A DNA stretch of 39,530 nucleotides, from positions 1 to 39,530 of the IMG/VR virus record IMGVR_UViG_3300008261_000118; one strand, written 5' to 3'. The notes under the pieces are model-generated. The model did no database searches. It was given only the letters and a program-made list of their open reading frames with translations, and had not been told where the DNA came from. The position numbers were made by a program, and so were the translations under genes. This document shows, one piece after another, positions 10,421 through 18,913 of the stretch. Each line of letters begins with the position of its first letter. Position 1 is the stretch's first letter. This DNA is from a virus.

Positions 10421-12775
10421 TTAACCAGCGAATGTTGCACCAGTTGGAAGGATGTTGAAATCCAACTTGATGAATTCTGCGGTCTTTGTTGGTTGGAGAT
10501 ACAATGAACCAACCAATAAGTTGCGGTCGATTACGTCTGGTGTATTATTGGTTTCGTCCATAATAACACGGAATGCGTAGAGACCTGAACGTTCTTGTAC
10601 GTTTGCCAAGAATGGATTTACGATGTTGAGGAAACGACGACGAGTTGCTTCAACATTTTGTTCGAATACGAGGAAACGTGCTGAACTTGCGATGAACTTC
10701 TTAACAGTGATTAACAAACGACGAACATTTACGCGGTCAAGTGCTGATGAGCGACGTTGTAATGTCTTTTGACCCCATACACAGATACCTTGTCCTGGGA
10801 ATTGTGCGATTGGGTTAACCTTACCTTCGTATAGTGAATCACGTTGTGCTTGTGCCAAACGAACCTTAACACCTGCTGCTCCTGGAATTCCACCACGATT
10901 TAAACCTGCTGGTGCAAACCATTCTGCTGCTGTATTATCACTATATGCGTATACTTCTGGAAGTACCGCTGATGGTGGAACAAATGCAAACTTATTTGTG
11001 TTTGTATCCAACACTCTTACCCAAGGATAGTATGTTGCTGCGTAGTTACTATCAATTAATGCTGCGGTATTTACAGCTTCTGTAATTGTTGCACTTGCAC
11101 CCACTGTATCCATAATGTAGAAACAGTCACCACGTGTTTCACAAACACTTAATGCGTAGTTTGCAACATATGCGTGGTCGTTGTAGATAACACCAGGTAG
11201 TACCAACAAGTTAATATCGTATGCGTCTGGATTACTGATTGCATCTAATGCCTTCTTATATGCACGTGAACCAGCTGTTGTTGCTGAACTTAAGTTAAAT
11301 CCTTGTGTGTTTGTTGATGTAATACCATCGTACATATTAATCAAACGTGCTGGATTGTCACCATCAAATCCACCTTGGAATGGAACTGTAAACTTCAAGA
11401 GTGATGCTAATGTTGGTGCTGCACCTGCAAGATATTGTGCAACTGTATATCCAGTACCGTTTGCATCATATAATTCATTTGATGCTAAGTTTTCAAGATT
11501 GAAGTCACTACCACGAGTTATTGAACCACTTGGAAGTGGTGCCAAGTATGACATATTAGTAGTTGGAATATCAGAGAATTCAAATCCATAACATGCGTTA
11601 CTGTTGTATGTTGCGGTGGTACTATATCCACGACTACTACCAGATACCCAATTTGAACTAATGTATGTTGGTACTGGAACTGCTGAACCAGAATATCCAA
11701 TTGGTGACTTTAATGCTGCAAATCCAAATGGTAATGCATCTGGTGATATATTTTCCGAACCATCTGCCATTTCAACGCGAACATATGCTGAGTTATTTTG
11801 AAAATCACCTTGGAAATAACGTTCACCAGTATTTGGGTCGGTTACAGGTGCACTGTTACCGATACGACGAGCGATGAAATTTGCGTCAGATGGGTCAAGT
11901 GTTAAATTATCATATTGTTCTAGTACACTTGGATTTGCATCTGTGTCTGTAAAGTCACGTACTTGAAGTGAGAATGTTCCGTAAGTTCCAGATACAATTG
12001 CTTTCTTTGGACCAAGAACACTAATTTTTACTTGCTTATTTGCTGATGTGCCATCACTTAATGTATGAACCTTAAATAAGTTTTGGTTAACACCACCAAG
12101 TGTTTGTGATTGAATCCAAGGAGTTGTTGCAAATGAGTATGGTCCATATGTACTGCCAGTTAAGAACAATAAGTCTGCACTAAGTTCTGCTGACATTACT
12201 ACCGATGCACCACCACTTACTATTGCTTCTGGGAAGATAGAATAGATGTATCCACCCTTTGTACCAGTAGTTCCAAATCCAAAGAAGTTTCCGATATATC
12301 CACCTGCTGCTGTGGTTGATGTTAATCCTGTGCCGGTAAATGATCCATTTGAACTTGTAACGGTAACTGCAAAGTTTGTTGATGTTCCAGAAGCACTTAC
12401 TGCTGTAAGGTCGCTTCCGGACACGGTAGGATGAATAACAGCATATACAAACGAACCACTAGTACCAGTTGCTTTAATAATTGCTGGTGTGTGGCTTGTA
12501 TTACTATATCCGTCTAGACCAAGAACACGAACAACAGTTGCTCGTCCTGATTCACGAAGATAGTTTTTTACAGTCAATCCTAAGAATGACTTACCATCAG
12601 GTGCACCAAACTTGTTTTCAAAGTCTTGTTGACTTGTAACTACAGTTGGAATAAATGCTGGTCCTTTTGCTGTTGGACCGATAAATGCACCAGCAATTTC
12701 ACCAACGCCTTGTTCTAGAAAACTAAGGTCACGTTCTTGTGTGAAAACGCCAGGACTAACAATGCGTTCTGCCAT
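10421..12775 (-). CDS. gp18: Contractile tail sheath protein (gp18-like)
   Basis: A 784-residue sheath subunit, longer than T4 gp18 (659). The N-terminus has the sheath hallmark SPGVFTQERDLSFLE and GAFIGPTAKGPAF. The C-terminal third has LNRGGIPGAAGVKVRLAQAQ, NPIAQFPGQGICVWGQKTL, RRLLITVKKFI and the final LQPTKTAEFIKLDFNILPTG, which match the conserved sheath core. The extra length lies in the central Ser/Thr/Gly-rich region (about residues 100-420), where surface-exposed domains of sheath proteins vary most. It polymerises around gp19 and contracts on infection. The stop is followed 55 bases later by the gp19 start; the start sits 19 bases after the small coiled-coil gene. Confidence 0.95.
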   Translation of the reverse strand: MAERIVSPGVFTQERDLSFLEQGVGEIAGAFIGPTAKGPAFIPTVVTSQQDFENKFGAPDGKSFLGLTVKNYLRESGRATVVRVLGLDGYSNTSHTPAIIKATGTSGSFVYAVIHPTVSGSDLTAVSASGTSTNFAVTVTSSNGSFTGTGLTSTTAAGGYIGNFFGFGTTGTKGGYIYSIFPEAIVSGGASVVMSAELSADLLFLTGSTYGPYSFATTPWIQSQTLGGVNQNLFKVHTLSDGTSANKQVKISVLGPKKAIVSGTYGTFSLQVRDFTDTDANPSVLEQYDNLTLDPSDANFIARRIGNSAPVTDPNTGERYFQGDFQNNSAYVRVEMADGSENISPDALPFGFAALKSPIGYSGSAVPVPTYISSNWVSGSSRGYSTTATYNSNACYGFEFSDIPTTNMSYLAPLPSGSITRGSDFNLENLASNELYDANGTGYTVAQYLAGAAPTLASLLKFTVPFQGGFDGDNPARLINMYDGITSTNTQGFNLSSATTAGSRAYKKALDAISNPDAYDINLLVLPGVIYNDHAYVANYALSVCETRGDCFYIMDTVGASATITEAVNTAALIDSNYAATYYPWVRVLDTNTNKFAFVPPSAVLPEVYAYSDNTAAEWFAPAGLNRGGIPGAAGVKVRLAQAQRDSLYEGKVNPIAQFPGQGICVWGQKTLQRRSSALDRVNVRRLLITVKKFIASSARFLVFEQNVEATRRRFLNIVNPFLANVQERSGLYAFRVIMDETNNTPDVIDRNLLVGSLYLQPTKTAEFIKLDFNILPTGATFAG

Positions 12776-12794
12776 ACGGAATCTCCAATATTAC

Positions 12795-13070
12795 TTATTG
12801 CTCAGGGGTGAATACACCAGTTTCGACATCCAAAGAACCCATTCCATATTTCTTTAACAATTCATCAACTAATCCTTTTTCTTTAACTAGTAATGCTTTG
12901 TATTTTACTACTTCTTCTTCAAGCTTTGATTTTACCGATGTTAAATCTTCGTTCATTAAATCGTGCGTCAATTTTAATTGACCCACTGTGGAAATGGAAC
13001 CAATAATTTCTTCACGCAAACTTTTAACAGATGATAACTCTTCATCCGTTAACTTCGTAACTTCTGTCAT
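12795..13070 (-). CDS. Small coiled-coil protein before the sheath gene
   Basis: A 91-residue, mostly helical protein with heptad-like hydrophobics (LTDEELSSVKSLREEIIGSI, then VKSKLEEEVVKYKALLVKEK), ending in KKYGMGSLDVETGVFTPEQ. I do not recognise a named family. Its strong SD (AAGGAGGTTATATG) and upstream late-promoter-like element suggest good late expression. Its place between the tail terminator and the sheath fits an accessory tail-assembly or virion role, but no function can be read from the sequence. Confidence 0.75.
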   Translation of the reverse strand: MTEVTKLTDEELSSVKSLREEIIGSISTVGQLKLTHDLMNEDLTSVKSKLEEEVVKYKALLVKEKGLVDELLKKYGMGSLDVETGVFTPEQ

Positions 13071-13101
13071 ATAACCTCCTTATGTATATCTGTACTCGTA
13101 T

Positions 13102-13112
13102 TATAAATATAG
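13102..13112 (-). promoter_or_regulatory. Candidate late promoter element (CTATATTTATA)
   Basis: The minus strand reads ATCTATATTTATAATACG, 31 bases before the ATG at 13070. It is a looser match to the CTATTTATA family, with two extra bases (AT) inside, in the 65-base gap between the gp15-like gene and the coiled-coil gene. It probably drives the coiled coil and sheath. Confidence 0.4.
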
Positions 13113-13135
13113 ATTATTTTTGTGAAACACGACTT

Positions 13136-13945
13136 TTAACCCTCTTCTAATTCAGTAAAAGTGACGATTTTTTTAACTGAAAATCGTTCTTGAGAGGTCT
13201 GCATAATTTGACCTGTTTTATTGACCATTCTCTCTGGTAGGAGGTACGCAGACACATTTAATGTAAACGTAGTTCTGACCAATCTATCTTGTACGTTTGG
13301 TAGAGTTGTATCAGTTTTGTACTCATCAATTCGTGTTCTAAACTTGTACTGCCCTCTGTCACCCCAATACTCATCGTCCTCAAATGACACTTGTTCAATG
13401 ACTTTGTTCATCTGTTCCATATATTCTGTCCAGATTATACATTCATATGTAAGATCAAAATAGTCAGGAGTTACTGTTGTAATATACTTTTTAACTGGTT
13501 TAATACCATTTACTGCGGCAAATCTATCATATGGGTTATATTTGTTCCATCCAGTTTCAAATTCCCGTTCTAAATACTTGTTAACTGGTGAGTTTTGTTT
13601 TAAGTTCTTCTTTAGACCAGTTCTACGTATCATAATGATTGGTAGTTGTATCTTATTAAATTTATCACGTATAACACCATCTTTTTGAACACTTTTCCAG
13701 CGTTCAGGATTACCATAAATTATAGGTACCTTTACCGATTTACCATCTTGTGATAAAATAGGTTGTATTCTTGCAGATAAATACTTAATAAGTGTTTCAT
13801 CAATTGTTAATAATGTAACCGTGATTGGTGTATCCGATGCATCGGTTTTTGTGTCATACGCACGATTTTGGTATTCTGTAGTTTTTGTATTATCAACTAC
13901 TTGTTTTACTTTATCTGTTACTTTTCTGTTACTATAGTCGGCCAT
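13136..13945 (-). CDS. gp15: Tail terminator / sheath stabiliser (gp15-like)
   Basis: At 269 residues it is close to T4 gp15 (272). The phrases KVPIIYGNPERWKSV, then PDYFDLTYECIIWTEYMEQM, NKVIEQVSFEDDEYWGD, and LVRTTFTLNVSAYLLPE correspond in order to the T4 protein's VPITYASKEHF, IYELSIFTRYEDDMFQIVEQ and SLTFEVNGWMYP. In T4 this protein caps the tail tube and sheath and joins tail to neck. Its ATG overlaps the stop of the gp14-like gene by one base (TAATG), so the two are translationally coupled and act at the same interface. Confidence 0.85.
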   Translation of the reverse strand: MADYSNRKVTDKVKQVVDNTKTTEYQNRAYDTKTDASDTPITVTLLTIDETLIKYLSARIQPILSQDGKSVKVPIIYGNPERWKSVQKDGVIRDKFNKIQLPIIMIRRTGLKKNLKQNSPVNKYLEREFETGWNKYNPYDRFAAVNGIKPVKKYITTVTPDYFDLTYECIIWTEYMEQMNKVIEQVSFEDDEYWGDRGQYKFRTRIDEYKTDTTLPNVQDRLVRTTFTLNVSAYLLPERMVNKTGQIMQTSQERFSVKKIVTFTELEEG

Positions 13946-14403
13946 TATGTATTAGCCTCCTCAATTTGAATACCACTACGACGAGTTAGATGTGCTAAGC
14001 AAAGTAGTGATGTGGAATATTCTGGTTGACCTGCGATAAGTTGTGAATCTTGCGTCATGTCTATTTCATAGAATAGTCCGTTATACTCTACAATATCACC
14101 TGGTTCTGGATAGGTTTCTACTTCTGCCAACAATCTTCTCGCAAATCTAAATTCAACATTCTGTGTTACGTCTACACCGAACCCATCCCTTGTATCAGTT
14201 TGAACTTTTGGATATTTAACTAATGCTTTAAGTTCTACACCAGTATAACGTGCTTTTTCTGTTGATTCTCCATAGATGTTAATCGCAGTGGTTTCTAATG
14301 CAATCTTGTATAAGATTACATCTACGTCCACCACATCGACCAATAATTCACGGTTAATGTGTTGAAAAAAATTAAAATCTCTTTGAGATACGAAACGTGG
14401 CAT
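13945..14403 (-). CDS. gp14: Neck / head-closure protein (gp14-like)
   Basis: A 152-residue protein with MPRFVSQRDFNFFQHINREL at the start, TAINIYGESTEKARYTGVEL, a DGFGVDVTQNVEFRFARR strand region, and GDIVEYNGLFYEIDMTQDS. The EPGDIVEYNGLFYEI phrase parallels the KEGDLIYFPMDNSLFEI region of T4 gp14. It is much shorter than T4 gp14 (256), so gp14 is assigned on that motif plus its position between gp13- and gp15-like genes. The expected role is to close the DNA-filled head and dock the tail. Start and stop nearly abut the neighbours, in one translational unit. Confidence 0.72.
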   Translation of the reverse strand: MPRFVSQRDFNFFQHINRELLVDVVDVDVILYKIALETTAINIYGESTEKARYTGVELKALVKYPKVQTDTRDGFGVDVTQNVEFRFARRLLAEVETYPEPGDIVEYNGLFYEIDMTQDSQLIAGQPEYSTSLLCLAHLTRRSGIQIEEANT

Positions 14404-14404
14404 A

Positions 14405-15571
14405 TTATCCGATATAAATTAAAGTTGGGACTTTACCAAATAATTCTTGCATCATTTTAGCATTTTCTGCTTGCTTCTTCATTTGTGCTTGTAATCCGGT
14501 TTGTTCCAATGTTTCACGTATTTCTTTAATAAGAAGTTCACGTTCTTCTTTACCCTCACGACGAAGAAGGTCACCGTCCATTTTAATTATTTGGTCTGGA
14601 ATAGGTACATTGTCATATTTACCACGAACATTACCAAGCGTTTCTTTTGCTAATGCAAGTGTGTATCGGTATATCCAATTTTTACCTATGGAGTTTATAC
14701 TATAATATGGAATATGATTATATGGAACGTTTGAATAATCCGATACTAGTGATGTAGATGTATTATAGGTTTTACCTGCACCTTCTTTATCACCAACCAC
14801 TACGTAATCGAACCAAACTGTTGCACTTTGTTTAAATATCGGACTGAATCTTACGATGTTGTTTGATACTTCAAATGAATATTGACTTTTACGAATTAAA
14901 TCGTTTATTTCGATTGCTTGGATACGAAGTAAATCTTCGTATGCTGGCATCATTACGAAAGTAACTGGTGGTGAATATCCGTCAAATCCAAATTCACCCA
15001 TTAAATTTGTAAGACCAAGACCCGTGGTTGCAAATGGGTCATAATAACGTGCGACTGCTGATGGCATATAGTGATATATACGACGAATTTCTATTGCTGA
15101 CCCACTTTCGTATGTATCGGCCCACAATGTTTTTAAGTCATATGATTGTGTAAGTGCAGATGCGGAAATATATCCTTTTTTTACTTGCACATTACCACCA
15201 GATTGTGCTTCTACACCATATTGTGTTGACAAACGAATGATTTGCGGTAAAGATGACCCAATAATATTTCTTTGTGTTAAAACACTACCAGTTGACAATC
15301 CTTGTAATGACAACATATGTTCACGTGCTTGAAACTGATTAACTTGTGAACCATATGTGGTGACTGCTTCTTCGAAGCATGTGTAGATCATTTTGTCAAT
15401 TAATTCAACATCCAATACAGGATATCCTAAACGATTAGCTACATAATCAGCTACTCGTGGGGCATCTGTTCTAAATGCTGGTTCATCATCAAATAACGCA
15501 AATGGAGTGAGGCCGTCTGGGTCTTGTGGGTTACCATCGTAAACTATTGGATCATCACTTAGTATTGCCAT
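14405..15571 (-). CDS. gp13: Neck protein (gp13-like)
   Basis: A 388-residue protein, longer than T4 gp13 (309). The segment YVANRLGYPVLDVELIDKMI followed by YTCFEEAVTTYGSQVNQF matches the gp13 hallmark of a small helical domain with LG.P...VEL....I..C...A...Y. Later parts include GFDGYSPPVTFVMMPAYEDL and a C-terminal helix rich in Lys/Glu. In T4, gp13 and gp14 form the neck below the portal. The gene follows the gp23 terminator and has a CTATTTATA element 30 bases before its start, so it leads the neck-tail transcript. In T4, gp13-gp14-gp15 lie upstream of gp16-gp17; here they sit after gp23, a rearranged order. Confidence 0.8.
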   Translation of the reverse strand: MAILSDDPIVYDGNPQDPDGLTPFALFDDEPAFRTDAPRVADYVANRLGYPVLDVELIDKMIYTCFEEAVTTYGSQVNQFQAREHMLSLQGLSTGSVLTQRNIIGSSLPQIIRLSTQYGVEAQSGGNVQVKKGYISASALTQSYDLKTLWADTYESGSAIEIRRIYHYMPSAVARYYDPFATTGLGLTNLMGEFGFDGYSPPVTFVMMPAYEDLLRIQAIEINDLIRKSQYSFEVSNNIVRFSPIFKQSATVWFDYVVVGDKEGAGKTYNTSTSLVSDYSNVPYNHIPYYSINSIGKNWIYRYTLALAKETLGNVRGKYDNVPIPDQIIKMDGDLLRREGKEERELLIKEIRETLEQTGLQAQMKKQAENAKMMQELFGKVPTLIYIG

Positions 15572-15601
15572 AGTAATCTCATAAATGGAAAAACTCTATA
15601 G

Positions 15602-15610
15602 TATAAATAG
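15602..15610 (-). promoter_or_regulatory. Candidate late promoter element (CTATTTATA) for the neck-tail operon
   Basis: The minus strand reads TACTATTTATACTATAG, 30 bases before the gp13 ATG and directly after the U-tract of the gp23 terminator. A promoter right after a terminator is the expected arrangement for a new transcription unit, which supports a promoter function for this element. Confidence 0.55.
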
Positions 15611-15625
15611 TAGTTTAGTTTATAT

Positions 15626-15658
15626 AAAAAGAAAAAGGGGTGACCTTTCGGCCACCCC
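15626..15658 (-). terminator. Strong rho-independent terminator after gp23
   Basis: On the minus strand GGGGTGGCC-GAAA-GGTCACCCC forms a 9-bp stem (one G-U pair) closed by a GNRA-type tetraloop, followed by TTTTTCTTTTT. It lies 34 bases after the gp23 stop. It would insulate the very highly expressed capsid gene from the neck-tail genes. Confidence 0.93.
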
Positions 15659-15692
15659 AATTTCTATTGTGTTACCCTTTTACATCAAGAGA

Positions 15693-17273
15693 TTAGACAG
15701 TTGCTAATCCATCGATGAAGATCTTACCGAAGAATTCTGGACGTACGATCTTCTTCGCGTAGCGGGTCATTACGCCTCTACGTGGTGTGAAGTTGTTTGG
15801 ATCGTATACCAATGGAGTCATGATAAGTGGGATATATGGTGCGTAGACTGCACCAGTTTCGAGGAAGTTACTTCCACGGAAGCCCATTAACAATGTGTTT
15901 TCGGTCATATATGGGTTCTTGTAGATTGTGTAACGGTTTTGGAATGAACCAACCTTTGTTACGCCACCTGCAAATTCCATCTTATCACCGTCTGTTGCTG
16001 CCATAAATCCTGGGATTGTTTCCAAGATTGTTGCAACGGTTGGTGAACATACTGCAAAGTTTGCACCACCACGCATTGTGAGTTGGTGAATCTTGTTTGA
16101 TACCTTTTGCATCTTTTGACCAAGTGTTTGGAACCAAGTCATTGATGTCCAAGCTTGACCACTGAGCGTTGCACTTGCTACGAATGCTGAACCGTTCCAT
16201 ACCTTACCAACTTCTGCATTCCAGAATTCTGTTGTGGTTGCGTTTGCAATCAACATATCAAGAATTTCAAGGTCGATTTCAGTTGAGATGTAGTCACTTA
16301 ACATTGCTGTTAATTCTGCTTCTGCATCAACTGAGTGGTATGCGTTCAAGTCTTGTGCAAGTTCTGGTGACCAGACTGCCTTCAACTTACGGGTCTTTGC
16401 TACGATTGTTTCTGAACGAAGTTCCAAATCAATTTGTGGAATGTTCAAGTTTGTTACTGAGTTATCACGATCTTCAAAGTCACCACGGGTGGTGTCTGTT
16501 GGTTGCTTGTTGTATTCAACTGCTGACATTGATACCATTGAACCAAGAGCTGATGTTCCACTTACGATAAGTGTAACGTTTGTTCCGTCATACTTGGTGA
16601 ATTCTGGAAGAAGTGCACCACCTGCAACGTTTGTTGTTACGCGGAATGAACGAACTGCGTTGAAGTCAGCGTTTGAGAAACTTACTGCTGGAACAACGAA
16701 CTTGAAGAATGATGCAAATGATGATGAGTATGTATCGTTGTAGTTTACATCACCATAACCAACTGCTGAACCTGAACCAATTGCTGGTGCAAGTGTTAAT
16801 GTTGCATCATTTACTGAGTATGCGTATTCACCAGCACCGTAGAAACCACCACGTGGAAGAACACCTGAACCACTGGTTGTACCATAGAGTGAACCACCTG
16901 CGGTCTTACCGTTTACTGTGTTTGCATACTTGAAATCCATGAAGAATACCAAACCTGCTGGTAAGTTCATTGGTTGTACTGATACGAAGTTCTTACTTGC
17001 GATTGAACCGAATACCTTACGTACTAATGGAAGTGCGACACCTGCCCAGTTTTCACCAGCTGTGCCTGAACCACCTGGATTTGGGGTTGTTGCTTCTGAA
17101 AGAAGTTGTGTTGCTTGGTTTTCAAGCATTACTGCCATACCTTGCTTTTCGTGACCAGTTAAGCCTTCAAGAAGGCCTGACTTTTCCCACTTACCTGCCA
17201 ATTGGCGGGTTTGTTCAACTACTACGCGGTGTGCTGAACCGGCTTCGTTGATAAATTCTGATACACCTGACAT
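15693..17273 (-). CDS. gp23: Major capsid protein (gp23-like)
   Basis: A 526-residue precursor, similar to T4 gp23 (521). After an N-terminal propeptide come NWAGVALPLVRKVFGSIASK and VSVQPMNLPAGLVFFMDFKY, the T4-family signature at the start of the mature protein. Later come DLELRSETIVAKTRKLKAVW and SPELAQDLNAYHSVDAEAEL, and a C-terminal YAPYIPLIMTPLVYDPNNF. Cleavage by the gp21 protease is predicted after QLLSE (E60/A61), equivalent to the T4 cut after residue 65. A second I-N-E/A site occurs in the first ten residues (SEFINEAG), like a T4 capsid-targeting peptide. A strong SD (TTAGGAGATAAATCATATG) and the adjacent scaffold gene and terminator fit high late expression. Confidence 0.96.
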   Translation of the reverse strand: MSGVSEFINEAGSAHRVVVEQTRQLAGKWEKSGLLEGLTGHEKQGMAVMLENQATQLLSEATTPNPGGSGTAGENWAGVALPLVRKVFGSIASKNFVSVQPMNLPAGLVFFMDFKYANTVNGKTAGGSLYGTTSGSGVLPRGGFYGAGEYAYSVNDATLTLAPAIGSGSAVGYGDVNYNDTYSSSFASFFKFVVPAVSFSNADFNAVRSFRVTTNVAGGALLPEFTKYDGTNVTLIVSGTSALGSMVSMSAVEYNKQPTDTTRGDFEDRDNSVTNLNIPQIDLELRSETIVAKTRKLKAVWSPELAQDLNAYHSVDAEAELTAMLSDYISTEIDLEILDMLIANATTTEFWNAEVGKVWNGSAFVASATLSGQAWTSMTWFQTLGQKMQKVSNKIHQLTMRGGANFAVCSPTVATILETIPGFMAATDGDKMEFAGGVTKVGSFQNRYTIYKNPYMTENTLLMGFRGSNFLETGAVYAPYIPLIMTPLVYDPNNFTPRRGVMTRYAKKIVRPEFFGKIFIDGLATV

Positions 17274-17293
17274 ATGATTTATCTCCTAAATTG

Positions 17294-18553
17294 TTATAGA
17301 ATGCCTGCGAGTTGTTGTAGACGCTTTGCGACTGTATTTTCTTCTAAAATTTCCTTCTTTGGTGCTGTACTTGGGGTTGGCTTTGATGCCAAACCTTCGG
17401 TAACAACCTTACTTGATACGGTGCGTCCCTTTGCATTCTTAGCAGTTACAGTCATTGCTTCTGCTAATGTTGCATATACCATCTTGACTTCACGTACATT
17501 GATTGCTCTGTCGAATGATTCGAGGATTGCAACCTTTTGTTCGTTGGTCAAACCTTCCTTACGGAAGATCTTGTTGGTATAAAGGAGTTTTGCGTTTAGA
17601 AGATTTACTTCGTTAAGCTTGCCTCGTAGGACTTCTACAACCTTACGATATTCTGCTAGCTCTTTTTGAAGATCTGCCATCTTAGATGCCATTTGATGCT
17701 TTTGTTCTGTGTCCTTAGCATCTTGGGCTTCTAATTCACGAAGGATTGCTTCAAGATCGAGTTCTTCTTCGCCTTCACCTTCACCTGCGCCATAACCCAT
17801 TTCCATCTTTGGTTCTGCTGGGTTCATTGCGAACTTATGTGGGTCTGATGCATCTTCTGCACCTTCTGCCTTACCCATAGGATTTACTGCTGGAGCGGAT
17901 GGCTTGTCATCACCCTTCTTTTGCATTGCATCTGAATGTTTCTTAGCTGCTTCTGGTGGGGTGCCTGCATCTGCGGTTGGGTCTACAACCTTAGCTGCTT
18001 CGTCTGCCTTTTCCTCTTCCTCTTCCTTTTCTTCATCATCATGCATTTCTTCATTATAACCTTCCTTCATTTCTTCCTTCTCTTCTTCACCTTCATGCTT
18101 AGCTTCGTCGAGTTCTTCTTCTTCAGCTTCTGAAAGTGCGTTTACATCTCCTTCTAATTCCTTGATTACTTCGTCAAGGTCAAAATCTGATTCTGACCAA
18201 TCATCATACCAATCGGTTGATGAGTCGGTTTCACCTTCACCGCCTTGATCAATATCCGATGAGTAGTTTGCTGCATCGGATGGTTCCTTGTTGTCACCAG
18301 TTCCGATTGCGGAAGTATCTTCTGGACCACCACCTGTTACGTGTGTTGCGTCTTGGAATGGTTCTTCCTTTGCCTTTTCCGCACCTTCTGCTGTTTCCAT
18401 TGCTTCGGCACGTAAGCGCTTTGCAAGCATGGACTTGATTTGGGGTGTGAAGGTTTCTTCTAATGCAATCTTTGCATTTGCGATAGCCATATCACGGACT
18501 GCATCTGCATCTGCAATTGCTTGCTTTAGAAGTTCGTTTGTAATTTCTGCCAT
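17294..18553 (-). CDS. gp22: Prohead core scaffold protein (gp22-like)
   Basis: A 419-residue, extremely charged protein beginning MAEITNELLKQAIADADAV. Its long Glu/Asp/Lys tract (about residues 100-190) is followed by a Pro/Ala linker, a coiled coil (about 255-310), and a helical C-terminus (RKEGLTNEQKVAILESFDRA) ending near VAKRLQQLAGIL. Length, charge and position directly before gp23 and after gp21 fit the internal scaffold, which is digested by gp21 during maturation; several L-E-E or L-S-E sites are present. The frame is open 25 codons further up, but the ATG at 18553 has a GAGAGG SD six bases upstream and matches the family's start. Identification rests on composition and context more than on a motif. 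Confidence 0.85.
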   Translation of the reverse strand: MAEITNELLKQAIADADAVRDMAIANAKIALEETFTPQIKSMLAKRLRAEAMETAEGAEKAKEEPFQDATHVTGGGPEDTSAIGTGDNKEPSDAANYSSDIDQGGEGETDSSTDWYDDWSESDFDLDEVIKELEGDVNALSEAEEEELDEAKHEGEEEKEEMKEGYNEEMHDDEEKEEEEEKADEAAKVVDPTADAGTPPEAAKKHSDAMQKKGDDKPSAPAVNPMGKAEGAEDASDPHKFAMNPAEPKMEMGYGAGEGEGEEELDLEAILRELEAQDAKDTEQKHQMASKMADLQKELAEYRKVVEVLRGKLNEVNLLNAKLLYTNKIFRKEGLTNEQKVAILESFDRAINVREVKMVYATLAEAMTVTAKNAKGRTVSSKVVTEGLASKPTPSTAPKKEILEENTVAKRLQQLAGIL

Positions 18554-18619
18554 ATAATGCCTCTCGTTTGTTTCAATAGTTATTTTAACTATTATACGGT
18601 TATTAATACAAAAGCATAG

Positions 18620-18637
18620 ACACCCCAAAAGAGGTGT
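18620..18637 (-). promoter_or_regulatory. 5'-leader hairpin upstream of gp22
   Basis: The minus strand reads ACACCTC-TTTT-GGGGTGT, a 7-bp stem with one T-G pair and a four-base loop. If the -10 box at 18642-18647 is used, transcription would begin at or just before this hairpin, so it would cap the 5' end of the gp22-gp23 mRNA. No U-tract follows, so it is a poor terminator. A role in mRNA stability is inferred. Confidence 0.45.
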
Positions 18638-18641
18638 AATC

Positions 18642-18669
18642 TATATAATATATATTAGTGCTTTGACAA
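18642..18669 (-). promoter_or_regulatory. Candidate sigma70-like promoter for gp22-gp23
   Basis: On the minus strand TTGTCA (18669-18664), a 16-base spacer and TATATA (18647-18642), followed by GA, lie in the 129-base gap between the bS21 gene and gp22. TTGTCA is one base from the TTGACA consensus. The layout equals the candidate fibre promoter at 9759-9786. No CTATTTATA element was seen in this gap. Confidence 0.5.
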
Positions 18670-18682
18670 AAAACACTATTTT

Positions 18683-18901
18683 TTACCATTCTGAATTCTT
18701 TTTCTTCTCTACCTTCTTTTCTTCACGAATACGGCGACGAAGTGCTTCTTGTTGCTTTAAGATTTTTTTCTTTGACCTCTTGACATAAAACTCACGGCGC
18801 TTCACTTCGTTTACTATTTCTGCCTTTTTAACCATTTTAGAGAATTGTCGAAGTGCTCTATCTAAATCACCAAGACTGTCCCCTCTTACTTCTACATACA
18901 T
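18683..18901 (-). CDS. rpsU: Phage-encoded ribosomal protein bS21 homologue
   Basis: 72 residues, the normal size for bS21 (about 70). The pattern MYVEVRGDSLGDLDRALRQF, KKAEIVNEVKRREFYVKR and a Lys/Arg-rich helical tail matches the bacterial family signature of an N-terminal beta strand, ALR.F......KAG...E...REFYEKP and a basic C-terminus. bS21 binds the 30S platform near the anti-SD and helps initiation. A phage copy could replace or compete with the host protein to favour viral mRNAs; that is inference. It has one of the best SDs in the window (AAGGAGGTTGTATG) and lies between the holin-like gene and gp22. Phage bS21 homologues are known from other viruses, including Pelagibacter phages and very large phages. 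Confidence 0.9.
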   Translation of the reverse strand: MYVEVRGDSLGDLDRALRQFSKMVKKAEIVNEVKRREFYVKRSKKKILKQQEALRRRIREEKKVEKKKNSEW

Positions 18902-18913
18902 ACAACCTCCTTA

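Noticed and set aside
17936-18133. Phe/Leu-rich plus-strand frame that looks like a membrane protein
   Set aside because: It is the reverse complement of the Glu/Lys-rich scaffold tract (GAA/GAG read as TTC/CTC).
18620-18637. Hairpin as a terminator after the bS21 gene
   Set aside because: There is no U-tract, and it lies at or past a likely promoter start, so a 5'-leader element is more plausible.
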